Assembly (NCBI GenBank): GCA_015178975.1
Contig: WHVD01000002.1
Span: 1,736,001 to 1,800,000, forward strand
Source of the DNA: Hysterangium stoloniferum
Lineage: Eukaryota; Basidiomycota; Agaricomycetes; Hysterangiales; Hysterangiaceae
Direction: 5' to 3'
Length of the DNA stretch: 64,000 nucleotides
The translations under genes were made by a program, and so were the position numbers. A model generated the notes under the pieces. That model was not told the DNA's origin, searched no databases, and saw nothing but the letters and a program-made list of their open reading frames with translations. The stretch's first letter is position 1; each line of letters opens with the position of its first letter. Positions 46,750 to 59,053 of this stretch are shown piece by piece.

Positions 46750-48660
46750 CTTGTGGGAACCGTGTCCCAAAACGGGTCGTTGCATCCAGCAAAACATATC
46801 ATATTCAATGCACAAGGGTACAATAGCTGACGGCAGACCCGAATGGCGCGCACTGGTAATCAGGGCTTACACTTAAGGGAACCAAAGCAGAGCTTTGGTA
46901 ATAAGTCCGGCTCTGACCTATCAAACTGCGTCATATATATAAGCTGAAGAGGTTTCCCTAATAGTTTTTTTTTTTTTAAGGGCAAGACCCGACTGTTTTT
47001 ACGGCGTGCCGGTCTCCCTTCAACTGCCAGGCTAACTACTGAAATAGGTGGCAGCGTCGACTGCAAATGGAGGCCTTTTCATACAAATCCAAATCAACAA
47101 TGAAGATTTTGAAGCTATCTTTGGCTCGTATCAACCCCCCTCTGATAGCAACTTGCCAAAGTAGGGGGATGTCTCGATCGACTGATTCTCAAATAAACGA
47201 AACTGGTCACCCTATTCCCAAGCCTTTTTATTTTATTATGAGCTCTCCTTTTGCTTTGGGTTCAACTCCTACCTTGATTCTTCAAATACACCTCGATTTT
47301 CCCGAAGTAATAATATCAGACACGCTACGCTTGTGTAATAAAATACCACTGTATCGACTCAGAATTTAAAAGTGATTGCTTTGTCTAATTCGGAATATCT
47401 CTGTGCGAGGAGCTGTAGGGTTGGGTAGTGGGAGAGCGTTAGCTCTCCGCGTATGCGTGGGAAGACCCCCGCTCGAGAGGGCGGGTCTCCTTATGCATTT
47501 ACAACTCTCGCTTTACTATTCCGCTATATATATTACTCGTTTACATTAATTCTAAGAATGATGCTTGCTTTACTACTACTGTCATCAACCTGAAGGCGAG
47601 GGTAGGTGGGTAAACTAATTAGATAAACTTTATAAGAGTGTGAAGACCTCAGTGAACGAAAATTCTAAAAGACTGCAAATCGACAGAGTCGTCATAAGAG
47701 AAACAAAGGCGTGAGACTCCTCCTCCTTACGCTCGGCTTGACGTTGAGTGCTAGAGATCGTGCGGCACTCGTCACTATGAAAAACGACGCTAATGACACG
47801 TTGGTTTATCTGGAGATGCGAACGTATATCAGAACTTTAACAAACATCACATCAAAATTAACGCCGTGTATCGCTTCGCGTAGCGAGCTCAGCCTTCACC
47901 CCCACACGTATATATAAATCCTCTCTTCGGCAACAACTGAGGTGAACACTCTGTTGAGGTTTCCTTTATAAATTAGTAAATTGATGTACTATAGCGCAGA
48001 CATTGGTTTCCCTATCGTATATTTTGTCAACTGTTCCACTCGCAGCTATCCAGAGACAGCTGGACCAAGCTGATATCAGGATGATTGATAATCAGTCAAA
48101 TGAAAAGAATACTTCTGATTCCTGTCCAGCCTTTTCTATGTCTAACCCGGTACCTGTCTAATACATGCCGTATTGCCAGCTCAATTATCTGTCTAGTACG
48201 ACTTGACTAGTATCACTGGCAATTGTGCCAGCGTCGCGGACTGACCGCCACCTGACGTGCTGATGATCTTACATATGATATTTGATATCGAATCAGGAGC
48301 GTTCTATCCACTGCCACCGGCCCCTTGTGAGTGGCTGTGGAATCACAATGGAGACCTGCTATCACTTAAACAAGGACGCGAAGGCCCCCTCGCTATATTA
48401 AAAAAACCTTCACATCTTTCATTTCCCTATAGACATTCCTTCTGTTGGAAGGATTTAGTCATTTCGTGCCATGCCCAATCCCGTATTGCTATATCTCTCT
48501 TCCTTCTTAGGTAAATTGTCTTCCGCGGTAAGCCCCTCCCCACCAAGTTAAGACATTATAGGACTAATGTCCGTTCGCCGACAGTATGTTAATTGTAGGT
48601 TGCATGATTGGCCTTCTGATATTTGAATAACACAATTTACAAGCCATTGGTATATTCCAG
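46750..48660. other. Gene-poor stretch
   Basis: No gene model could be supported. A cluster of hairpins occurs at about 47425-47495 (gggagagcgttagctctcc and a GC-rich stem around ctcgag), but it does not fold as a tRNA. The right end must hold the promoter and first exon or exons of the membrane-protein gene that follows. Confidence 0.4.
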
Positions 48661-50259
48661 CTGCAACCCTTACTATCATTGTGAGCAGAAGAAAACTTTA
48701 GAATTTAAAAAAGGCGTAGTAGTCATGTCATACAGCTCTATGATCACCTGATAACTCTGAACACGGAGATACAGTTGGTCTGGCCTCTCCCCCGGAGTTT
48801 AGGAAGAACTCTTTATTTCATCAACTCCTACTTGGTATTTATAAATGTGATCCTATCTATCATTGGTGAGCAACATAGTGGATATGGCCGTACTTGTCGG
48901 TGACCTTGTGGAATGATAGATGCCACACAGGCCGTGTCCCCATCCTGGTGCGCAATCTTACACAACACTTCATTTGGTGTGTGTTGGCCTTATCTAATGG
49001 CCAACTTTCGAACAAATTGCTTAATATTAAATTTTAGCGCTGGTGATACCTGAAATATTTGTCTCAGAGGGTGATTCCCATTTTTTTAAGAATCCACATC
49101 TTAACTGAATTGTGCTACACGCAAATTTAGGGGCACTTGTGTACCGAACTTGGATTATATGGCAGCGCAGCAAAACCATTCTTATACTGCTTTTGGTCCT
49201 CGCGACATATACCGGAACATGTGCGATTGCACTTGCAGCGATCTCTCTGGGGAGAACATCCGGTACAGTCCCGAAAGTTTGGTTTGAGACCGATTTACAA
49301 AGCAACCAGTTCGTCACTAGCATTGCCCCAAAGGCTTGTTATTCCCAAATCCTGGTCGCAGTCAGGCGTTTGTTTGATCGTCAACACAGAGGTACACCCT
49401 CTTATTTACATAGGTTATATAAATCTGGTTATATTTCAATTCAGTAAATAGCCTTCTTTCTCTGTTTATGATTAAGTCCAATAATTGCATACTAGTACTC
49501 CTCGTTCTCACCTATTATAAGGCCAAGGAGCTCTGTATGCGCATTACTTCCGTAACAACCTTTATAGCTAGTACTAACGACAAGAACCAACCCAGTACGT
49601 AAAAAGCCTTCAAAATTTCTGGCTGCAATTTATGAAGATGGTGTGTCAATTTATAGTCTTTGATAGATGAGAGATTCATCCTCTGGTTTGCAGGCGTGCT
49701 ATATTATGTCTATATGCTAGGTTTGCTATCTCACTCGTAGCTGACGGCAACTCTAACGCAAAAATAAGGGTTTTCGATTACGAATGTCATTCTACTATAT
49801 CTGGCGCCAGTCAGTTAACCCCCTGGCTCACACTTTGTGTTATACTAACAATCTACTCACGGGACGATAGCCTGGTAGAAGAACAGTGCTACTTGTGTGA
49901 GCAATCTTCATAAACCGCATACATGGCACATCACTCAATGTACTCCCAATAGCACGCAGGGAATATTCCACTCGCTCCTCACAAAACGCATCTTGTTGAA
50001 CCTAAGGCTGGCGATAGCTAAAGACCGGGGTGATTTAAACTTTACGACTCCCATTGATATGCTATCAAGGTACAGAGTCTCAGAGATGGAGGGCACATAT
50101 ATGACAGTGGATGTGGGTGTGTTGTCCAGTGTAGTCTTTGGGGGTGACGAGTGGCGGTATGCGGATTCAAATGTAGATCCGGTTCAAAATGTATCAGAAG
50201 ATGAGAACGTCGAGGCCCGCATCACACACGAGGTTCATGATGCTGTCCAAGAACACTGA
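48661..50259 (+). CDS. DUF6533-like multi-pass membrane protein, partial model
   Basis: Clear exons are 48661-48680, 48736-48865, 48920-48976, 49038-49070 and one starting at 49131; they join in frame. The blocks LYDHLITLNTEIQLVWPLP and RTLYFINSYLVFINVILSII match the N-terminal helices of the DUF6533 family, common in Agaricomycetes. ALVYRTWIIWQRSKTILILL gives the next helix pair. The C-terminal exon ends with LTKRILLNLRLA and a hydrophilic tail to a TGA at 50257-50259. The first exon and the joints between about 49245 and 49915 are not resolved, and that middle part may be damaged. The function of the family is unknown; the several helices suggest a receptor-like or sensory role. Confidence 0.6.
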
Positions 50260-50552
50260 CATATATACGGCGATCATATACCTATGTTTTAGATTCCCTT
50301 TTTATCTTTTGTAAATATCTGGGACCCTCGTTATTGTGGCCAATTCTGTTCCGCAGACTCGGACGTGCCAGCAATAAAAAGGTTCCAAGTTATAACTCCC
50401 GATGCCTGCAGCCTCAGATAATTTCGACCATAATTTATTCAATAGGGAGTGACTAAATGAACTGACGCATGGAATGGGAAGGAGTATCATTCACCAAATC
50501 AAAGATCGGCTCAAAAAAGCTGATGGGAGTAGTAGGAAGTGGCGTAACACTG

Positions 50553-50753
50553 CCTTACATCAGGAAAGTGGGAAGATCAGTAAGTATGCCGTCTATATTA
50601 TCTAGAGCCACCTAGGAGAGCTAGCTATCTCGGCTAGACACACTTCTTTCCCAAAATCTCTATTTACTAGTCGGTATAAAAGCTTACTATAGATCTAGGG
50701 AGGCTAGGGATTCTACATAATGGGTGTAGACATTCCCAAATCCTGATGTAAGG
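50553..50753 (-). mobile_element. 200 bp MITE family, copy b
   Basis: The ends read ccttacatcaggaaagtggga and, inverted, tcccaaatcctgatgtaagg: imperfect terminal inverted repeats of about 20 bp. This is the best-preserved copy, and shows the family is a non-autonomous DNA transposon and not a solo LTR. It is inverted relative to copies a and c. Confidence 0.8.
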
Positions 50754-50962
50754 AGATTTCTTTCGATTATCCCGATTCGGGAACATCAGGAAAATTTTGT
50801 CTGTCCTTATATACCTTGAATGCACTTGAAAAATGTTAGTAGATTTAAGGGAAATTTTGGTAAGGTTGACCTGGCTTGTGGCAAGGACTTTGGATCTTAA
50901 AACTACCTTGAAAAGCCCTGGAATGCCACTTACCCCAAGGAAATAGACGTGGATGTAAGGAG

Positions 50963-51080
50963 TGTAAGGAAAATACCTTACAGCTGAGGGGAGTATAAGG
51001 AAGATACCTTATTGCCAAGGATAGAATAAGGGAGGTACCTTACCCCCAAGGGAGCATAAGGAAGATGCCTTCCGGTCAAA
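50963..51080 (+). repeat. Tandem array of about 31 bp units, each with a small palindrome
   Basis: Four units follow each other, each containing taagg - about six bases - cctta (for example gtataaggaagatacctta). The palindromic core is better kept than the spacers. The role is unknown. Confidence 0.7.
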
Positions 51081-51339
51081 AGGTGAATAACAGTGCTTGT
51101 ATATTAGTGATGTTTAATAATTTATTTTTCATTCACATAACACTACAACCATGCCCAATATAAATATGACTTCAGAGGTGGCTGCCAGTGATACTCAACC
51201 TAAATAACCATTGTACTACTAGGTAACTGCACCAATGCCAATAGTGATGCCACCAGTGGTAATGGTGCTAGGTCTTTTTGGATGAACAGAAAATTTCATA
51301 ATGTAGTGCATGCATTTTTCATAGACCTACTATGTGTCA

Positions 51340-52090
51340 AATATGGTGAAATCAGCTGTGATCAATTGTCAGCTGGATTCCAATCCCATTAAGAGACATC
51401 CCATCTCATTCTGAAAGCTTGACCAGTGCCGATACTCCATTGTGCTGAAAGGAGTTGTCAGTGTCCTTCAAAAGTATGACAATGTCAGAAATGGCAATGG
51501 CGGTTCGAAATTTGTCCTGAACCCGAGTCAGCACACTTACCAAACACATGGAGAGTAATGACCACCTGTGCAACTCAGAGAGCCAATTTCCCTTCATGCA
51601 CTCTAAGGGTTGAAGCTGGGTAAGGATTTGTCCCAGTGATGCAAAAGTGTAGTGATCCCAGGAATAATATCCACAATTGCAGTTCAAAAGTCAGCCGTGG
51701 TCAAAAGGGCTGGTGGAAACTCAACTGTGGTCAGATGTCACTTGGATCCCATCCCATTATGTGGCACTGTACCTAGTTCAGAAAGCTTGACCATGGTAAT
51801 TCACCATTTGATTGAACAGTTGCATTGGAGTCTCTCAAAAGCATGACAATGTTGGGCACAATGGCAGGTTGAAATTCAGCTGTGACCAAATGTCAGCCAG
51901 ATTCCCAAACCATTATGATGTACCGCACCTTGCTTTGAAAGCTTGGTTGGGCCTGATACTCCATCTGAGCCAACAAGGTAGGAAGTGTACTTCAAAAGTG
52001 CAACTAGTCTGGAATGCAGAAAAAATTTGCCTGTGGTCAAATGTCAGCTGGGTTCCAATCCCATTCACTGCCACTCCATTTACTCAACCA
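51340..52090 (+). repeat. Degenerate satellite-like array
   Basis: Blocks such as gtggtcaaatgtcagctgg, attccaatcccatt, gaaagcttgacc and cttcaaaagtatgacaatg recur in the same order about four times at intervals of roughly 170-200 bp, with many differences. There is no coding sequence. Confidence 0.65.
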
Positions 52091-52779
52091 TTTCATGCTC
52101 CATCCTTCACTGGTGCAGTTTACTGACACATGCAGGTCGTCATGGTCTTTGAACAAGACCCAATTGGCATAGGAATATTTCAACAACCTGCAAGCCAAAA
52201 ATGAGGTACAGTAATACCGATATTCCAAATCGTGTACCAATAAACCATAACAAAATCAGTTTCTTCTACAACAACTTCGTAAACCTTCCTCTCTCCTGAC
52301 ACTGTGTTAGAATTTTCCATGAATGATGATGTGAGCATCATATGGAAGTAGTAAGATTGACGGATGAGTATGTCAGAATGCACATATATATGTTGCTTAC
52401 ACGTTTTTGGCTGTGTGGTGAAACTAAATCTGGAAGTTTCTGAAGAGGAGTGATGGCTATTAGGACTAATGGGTACCAAAGGAGATGGCGGGGTAGAGGC
52501 AGATGGAGGTCCCTTTTCAAGGCAGATAGGGATGACAAACAGACTTAAAAAACAAAAGGTTCATGATGAGTATATCATATTATACCCATTTGAATGGTGT
52601 TTATTGCCATTGTTTGACTGTGATGATGGTGACGAAGTGGGACTTCGTAGAGAAGGATAATTATTTAAAGTGGAGATTACTTACCATGTAGTGGAGCTTT
52701 AATTATAACAAAAATTCGACCATAAGTCGACCAATCTCATTCCAATCGAACGACCGGGGAGCTATCTGAACATTATTAG

Positions 52780-53900
52780 GTCATGTTTGGTGAGTGTCTG
52801 TCAGGAACTGGAAAACCCGCCAGCCTCCAGGCCCCCAGACCCCGTCCTACATGCTCCTGACCCTCTATATTGTATAGTTACAACCGGAGTTCCTGCCGGA
52901 GCCCACACGTCAACTTGTTTATGCCTGACTCTGTATGCACCCCACCTGTCTGTACCTAACCCTCTGTGTCTCATACACCAGTCCTCGGACTCCACCCTAC
53001 ATACACCCGACACTCTGTGTCTTATGTACCAGTCACTGGACTCTGACTGGACTCCCGGAACCCCTCTAACAGAGCATAAAACCCCGCTCCTGTTATGATC
53101 TGTCTCTGTGTCTCACACACCAGTCATCAGAAAACCCACCGGACTCCATCAGACCTCCTGCACATCAAACCTGTCTATACCCGACACTATCTTGTGCACC
53201 AAGTCACCAGACTCCAACCGGACTTCCGGAACCCCTCTAACTGAGCCCTGCTCCAGTTATGGTTAAATGACCTGTCATGATTCGTTCTCCACTCCCGTTC
53301 CATTCCATCCCTAATTCCCAGTTTAGTATTTACTTGTTTCATTTTATGTTTAATAGTTCTGCCTCTCATTAATACCAGATTTGGTATTATTACATTTCAC
53401 AGTCTGCATAAGTCTGCTATATTCATGTACTTAGAATCCAGTTTCAATCTTGAACTGGTTTTCCCCCGAACAAGTTTGACCCTTGAACAAGTTTCCCTTC
53501 AATCCCAGTCTCTAGTCCTCTTGTCTGTCTGCATGCTCGATTCCCGGAACTCCCATGGGAACTCCAGAACCTATATCTCCTTGCATGCATTCTGTCAGTT
53601 TGAAATATGGATGCCTGAATGAGTGTACGAGGGCGCAGCCTATAAGCTGAAGCCAAGTCCATCTCAGTCATACCCATTCTCTGGTAACTATTCTGATACG
53701 ACACTCCCTTGTACTACTAATATTCCCAGAAACTCCCCGGACCTATTACCCGGGGAGTCCATGGGACTATTACCTGGAAAGTGTGTGTTCGGAATATAGT
53801 TACCGGAGAAACCTCCGTGGGACTATCCGTGGAGCTTTGTTCGGGAACTTAACAGTGTCACTCTTAGCAGCCTGCCCAGGGCCTCCTCCCCACCTCTGAA
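52780..53900. repeat. Degenerate repeats rich in C and T
   Basis: Phrases such as ctctgtgtctcatacaccag, cggactccaccgg and cggaacccctctaac recur several times with changes between 52880 and 53250; a set of ccggg/cccgg words recurs at 53720-53850. It resembles old transposable-element sequence, but no domain could be named. Confidence 0.4.
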
Positions 53901-54369
53901 ACTCTTCTGTGATGCATTACAGCTCCCTAAGACTCTAATAGTCAACAGCATTTCCTCTGGCAGAGATTTCCTATCCCTCCAGCTCATGATACACCTGTTG
54001 GGCTGCCATCCTTAGGCTTGACAACTCTGGAACATATCTTTGGCACCTCCGTCAGCCAGGTCATCACAGCATTATTTGGAGCATATTCTTATGTGCAAGG
54101 GATTGCATCAAATGACACGTGAGGTGAGGACAATTGACAGCGTGCAATTTAATAACTGCTGATCTTATGCAGCTTCACACAGTGGCATCAGGTGGTGATT
54201 CTGACAAAACATTGTCCAGCCAGGGTAACCAGTGGCTCTCTGGGATGTGCTCACATTAAGACTCCACCGCCTTCACAGGTGGGGTCCATAACCTGTTGAA
54301 TGTGAGGAGTTGTCGTGTTAATATATTCCCTACTCACATAGTTCTTCGAGCTCACCAAATGGATCAAAA

Positions 54370-54600
54370 AAAAAAGGCAGGTATCTTTTGAGTCGACCGT
54401 TCATTCCTTTCACTTATTGTTCAAAACTACAGGGAAACCAACTAATAAGGAACAAAAATGAAGTGAGTATCATTTGAGTCGACCCTTCATTCCTTTCCCT
54501 TATTATTCAAAACTACAGGAGCAGTCAATGATCATGAACAAAGGGTAAGCATCCTTTGTCTTTACCATCTGTTCCTTTTCTTATAATACATCTTCTCAGA
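54370..54600 (+). repeat. Tandem repeat, about 85-90 bp unit
   Basis: The unit holds tatcttttgagtcgaccgtt, cattcctttcacttattgtt and caaaactacagg. Two full copies and a third partial one are present. Confidence 0.75.
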
Positions 54601-54629
54601 CATGTCAGGTGCGTATCAAACAAGAGAGG

Positions 54630-54722
54630 GGTGCGACGGCTAAGTGGTGTATGTTGTCAATCCTGGTCTCGCGTTATGCTGACCGCTTGTTCAGGTAGTG
54701 GGTTAAAATCCCACAAAGCCAC
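54630..54722 (+). other. tRNA-like sequence, possible SINE head
   Basis: An A-box-like ggctaagtggt lies near 54638, and a perfect T-arm-like hairpin (five-base stem, seven-base loop ttaaaat) at 54698-54714. The length of about 93 bases fits a long-variable-arm tRNA, but the acceptor stem pairs only partly. It is directly followed by LINE-like sequence. A true tRNA gene is unlikely. Confidence 0.4.
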
Positions 54723-55261
54723 CAGGGAGTTTTAGTAGATATTACACTTGGCGTGGAGCCCCACAGTACCTGCATTGGGTCTGCATCACTGCATTTCTTC
54801 CTGGCCATGTCCACACATGTGTCATATGGGCCATCTTGGGCCATGGCTTCTTCAGAGCCTACTACCAATGTTTCCTCCCTGACCTCCCACCTCCTGCCCC
54901 TGTGGCACAAAAGACATCCAGTCCCGCCTCCACATCCTTTCTGAGTGCCCCCTTCACAAGGAACACCACCACACCCTCCACACTGCCTCTCAAGACATAT
55001 CACTCCCCATTATCCTCGGCACCCACAAGGGCCTTGAAGCCCTAGCTGAGTTCATCGCCACCTCCGATGCTTTCCAGAAAGCATAACCGGCCCACCATCC
55101 CCACCCTCCCCTTCCCTACATTTGACCCTCTTGCCCATACCAACCAGCTATATACATATCCTGCTGCCCCCCCACCTACCATTAGGGTACTTTTTCTCCC
55201 AACCGCTATGTATCTTAGTTATGCGATGCAGTATATAAATGTATTAAAATAATAATAAAAA
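54723..55261 (+). mobile_element. 3' end of a LINE-like (non-LTR) retrotransposon
   Basis: One frame reads HILSECPLHKEHHHTL and continues ILGTHKGLEALAEFI to a stop at 55084, the typical end of ORF2 in basidiomycete non-LTR elements (a zinc-knuckle-like C...H...C segment and a closing LGTKKGL-type block). Upstream coding sequence is in another frame, so it is broken. A 3' tail of 175 bases ends in an A-rich run (aataataaaaa) at 55261, as expected for target-primed insertion. The reverse transcriptase is absent, so the copy is 5'-truncated. Confidence 0.7.
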
Positions 55262-57184
55262 GATGGAGGCACATGATATATGACAATGCTCAGTCTTTGA
55301 CTGCGTGCATCTGTAGACATTTTGATTGGTCTGGTTTTCACAGTCTAGACCTGGTTGAACATTTTTGTATGTATATACTTACATACCTTATGCATGCTGA
55401 ACTTCTACCTTAGACCTGTACTTGAGCGCTCTTACATATCAAATATACATTATTTGCCATTTTCTTCTTACTCCGGCTTGGAGCCCTTGAAATCAGTATG
55501 TTGCCTTAAATTACATGAATTGTACTTGCAGTGAAAATTTTCAAGGGCATTTCAAGTGCGAAATGCGGCTTATTCACCTTATTCACCTTAAATATGATTA
55601 AGTGCAATAAGGGAGATCAAGTACCGAAAACATTTTCCTGATGAATTAGTTGATGATTCGACCATAAATTGTCAATTTTGGGTCGAAACGGTTATTCAAA
55701 CACACTGCTCTTCGCATTGGACTTTCAATCGTGAAAACGAGCTGTTTGGAATGAATTAGTCTTACTTATATTGTGATGATTTCCTCCTTCAACATTTAGC
55801 GAGGACCTTAGGAAACTTTAATGTCGTTACTGAAAGATGTTACAGAGAGCTGCTTCCAAACAGTAATGTATCTTCTCGAAACTCAACTTCACTGTGGATA
55901 AGCGAACAACATACTCTGGCTAGCTTGTATAATAGGTATTTCAAAACGCCAAGTAGATCTATCTCAGGTGTCTGCCAGCTAGCCTGAGCTTGAACTAGAT
56001 GCCCTAGGACCACTAGGAAGATCTGTCGTTATTTGTAATATTTTATATTGAGTTGTTTTCTTATATACCTCCAGACCGATCAAGCTACGCGGTTTAACAT
56101 ATAGTCCACATTGAACTCGTCACATGTCTAACTGGTATCCTCGTTGGAAGCGTTAACTCAACATGTACACTTCCCCTCTGATCCTTCGTATTCCCGTTCA
56201 AAAGAAGATGCTCCTATGAAGATTACTCCGTCCCACAAATATGTGCACGCTGTATATGATAGCTCCTCTCCACTGATTCTTTTAAAACATACTTTTCCCG
56301 AATATTAGCCGTGGTTCTGTTGGGCATGAACTGCGCCTCTCGTATTTCTTCCTTTGTGTCACATAAGCTCATTATTTTCATAGCCCCGAACGCTTGGTAT
56401 GAACAATACTTTAGACAACTTTAGACAATCACCCCACGATGAATATAATTCTGAATACGATCGGGGAACCAGTTAAAAATTATTGTGCAATTTTGAACCC
56501 GAAATGGTAACTGGCGAGTTTCCCGGGCACTACAAAACTTCTATTATTATTTGCTAGCCATGGTTGCACTGTATCCTATCTAGATTTTTTAGTTTAAGCT
56601 GGAACGGACTAATTTCATTAGTCCGTGTTCTTTGTAATGGGAGTGTTTCCCCTTTTAAGCTCCGCCATCGTGGTGTCAGCTCCCGCCGCCTTTTGTCTCT
56701 TGCCACCATCGTCTGAGTGGCCGGCCCTCAAGGATTGCTCAGCCTTTCCTTGAGTCTTTTTCTTTTTCCCGCCATCCCACCCTTTCCTGCTCCTTTATTG
56801 CCCTAAAACTTGTAGTTTAGATAGATTTCTCATGTATTTACTATTAGTTTGGCATGCTGCTGGGGCTCGCTCATGTCCCCATCAGCATGTTTTGCGCAAT
56901 GGAGCCTGCCGCCCCTGGATTCGCTTCCACCAGGGGTCCGCTCACCCAAACATGAACAGAGACAAAGAACCACATGCTGCGAGCTCTAAAATAGCCTAGG
57001 ACCAAAATAAACCGATCCGGTGCAATGGTACCTTGCTATTTTATTAACCATGTTTCAACCCTGGGTTATGTGACAACTCAGTTAATAATTACCCCGGAAT
57101 CGAAATGGTATCGGTTCTTCACTACATCTCGGTTGCATCTCAGGGACCGAATCCCGATCGTGGAAGACGTTATTCATTTGAGCG
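55262..57184. other. Stretch without a recognised gene
   Basis: Mostly AT-rich. Between about 56590 and 56960 the composition turns GC-rich with several short hairpins; this block is listed separately. Confidence 0.4.
56590..56960. other. GC-rich block with three hairpins
   Basis: Three stems are visible: ggacta/tagtcc near 56606-56625, a longer one joining catgctgctgggg to ccccatcagcatg at about 56852-56890, and cctgg/ccagg near 56915-56937. The base composition differs sharply from its surroundings. No open frame fits. It may be a fragment of a mobile element or a structured RNA; neither can be shown. Confidence 0.35.
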
Positions 57185-57250
57185 CAACATGAAAATGGGA
57201 AGATCAGCAAGTGCTATATATGCTGTATATACTGTCGAGAGTATATCCTG
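57185..57250 (-). mobile_element. Partial copy of the 200 bp MITE family
   Basis: Only one end is recognisable (gaaaatgggaagatcagcaagt), followed by a diverged stretch. The other end is lost. Confidence 0.45.
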
Positions 57251-57292
57251 TCGACAAACCGTCTGGATTAATTAACAAAGGCCCTTGAAACG

Positions 57293-59053
57293 ATGGCAAG
57301 ACAGATACTTCCCCCCCCCCACACAGGAGGCCTTTTTTTTTTCTGGAGATACAGCGTCACATATGTTACCCGTTCTGACAGCCGTGACAGCTTGCTGAGT
57401 GACGCACGTTTGTTATACAGCCAAGTCGCAAAACTCATCGCTGCTTCTTCGGGCGATCGCCTTCTGCATGTGGATGATACCAAGTGTCGATTTGACTCTC
57501 TTTTAACTCAACCAGGCAAGCAGTGAATCCTTGCGCCAGTTAGCCATGGACCAGCAACCACCCTCATTCTCAGAGTCTCCCATTCAAAACGGTTTAGATT
57601 CTGAACATGATCTCCCTCTATATATAAATAACGTGGCAAACGATGAACTGTGGCACCGCTGGGCCACCTCCGACCGGGCAAATCAGAGGATAATGGAGCT
57701 TGAGTCAGCATTGGCTGAACTGGAGTCTAAGTTGCAGTCACAAACGAAAGAAATTGAAAGATCGAAACAGAAAAGGTAAAGGCAATTTCACGATACACCC
57801 AAGGAACTGCCAAATCTAACTTCTCACCTCAGCTCGAATATTTTCAGCCAACTGTGCGGTACCCCCGTGAGGACACAATCGTTTATTCGACTAGATGTCG
57901 TGAGTGTCGTTAAACGTGTCCGCTCACAAAGCGAGTCGAATCCGAGGGAAAGACTACAGCGAGAATTTTACTCGGCAATAGAGGCGGAGACAGCAGCAAT
58001 GAGACAATTGGACACCTTGCGGGACACAGCCGAGTCCTTAAGAGCGCAAGTAAGTGAAAAATAGATGACCACGGCTTTGTGAGTTATTACCCACCGTTGT
58101 GTCCAGATACAAAGCAATAGCTTCACAGCAAGTGAAGCTGACCAACTCTTTGAAATATTAAAAGCGACCGTAGCTCATTATACACCAAATGGTGCAGTAT
58201 TCACATAGAGTTTCTCTGTCCAATTTGAATTTATTGGTACTCAGGACCCTCACATACCAGAATCCTTGAAGACGACCTTGTGCGCCTGCAGGCATCGTAT
58301 GATAAAGTACTCATATTTCTTTTAAAGTACCCAGGATTCTCAGCACTCATGAAGTTTAGGCCCAAAAAGTGCTTACAGATCTCGAGCGTGCTCGCATTAC
58401 CGTACAACATGCACATCATTATTACTCGATGACTCTCAAAAAACTGGACGACGTTCGGGGTGTGGCATTTTCATGGGGTGGGGCAGTGACCAAAATCAAA
58501 TATCAAGGTAAAAATTACGATTAAAGCACTATAATAACGTACTCACATCACCCTCGTACATGATATAGCCGCCGTAGAAATAGCCATCAAAGCAGATACC
58601 TGTCTTAAAGAAACAATACGAGTCTTAGAACCACATCTAAGCACCATACCCAAAGCTGTGCTCGTCGATTTTGAGGAATTACAAACAATGGGTCTTCTAC
58701 AGGCATCGGAGATATATACTCTGATGTATGGTGCAGAGCGTGACGCACCTGGCGTTAGCAGTACATCTGTTTCTTTACTGCCGTGATGGGTTACCTCTGA
58801 TAAATTAGCAGAAACAATCAAATTGCTCTTCCAAGACCAGGAGACCGCTTTCGTGTCACTAACACGTCTGGCAATTTGGGTTCAGGAGCGGGTTCCGTTT
58901 GTTGCAGCTGACCTACGAATGGCCCGAGCAGGACGGGATGGAGGGAGACGTAATCTGATAATAGCATGGAAAGCCCAAGTCCAAATGGGGACAGATGGTT
59001 TGCCTAATTTCGATAGTGCGACTGCCACTACTGAGCCGACATCGTATGGGTAA
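57293..59053 (+). CDS. Coiled-coil protein of unknown function
   Basis: Eight exons: 57293-57469, 57516-57775, 57833-58049, 58107-58191, 58245-58306, 58360-58507, 58569-58730 and 58809-59053, giving 451 residues. All joints from 57516 onward stay in frame with good signals. The first exon is less sure: its start region is simple sequence, and translation may instead begin at the ATG at 57546 (382 residues). Long charged helices (RIMELESALAELESKLQSQT, RLQREFYSAIEAETAAMRQL) predict coiled coil; there is no signal peptide or membrane segment. No family is recognised. The pattern suits a scaffold or cytoskeletal protein, which is only inference. Confidence 0.7.

Noticed and set aside
47420-47500. 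Cluster of hairpins suggesting a tRNA
   Set aside because: The stems do not form a cloverleaf, and A-box and B-box sequences are missing.
49027-49323. 98-codon minus-strand frame
   Set aside because: It is antisense to the DUF6533-like exons, which carry the family motifs.
54630-54722. Functional tRNA gene
   Set aside because: The A-box and T-arm look right, but the acceptor stem pairs only partly and the anticodon arm cannot be placed. A SINE-like head is more likely.
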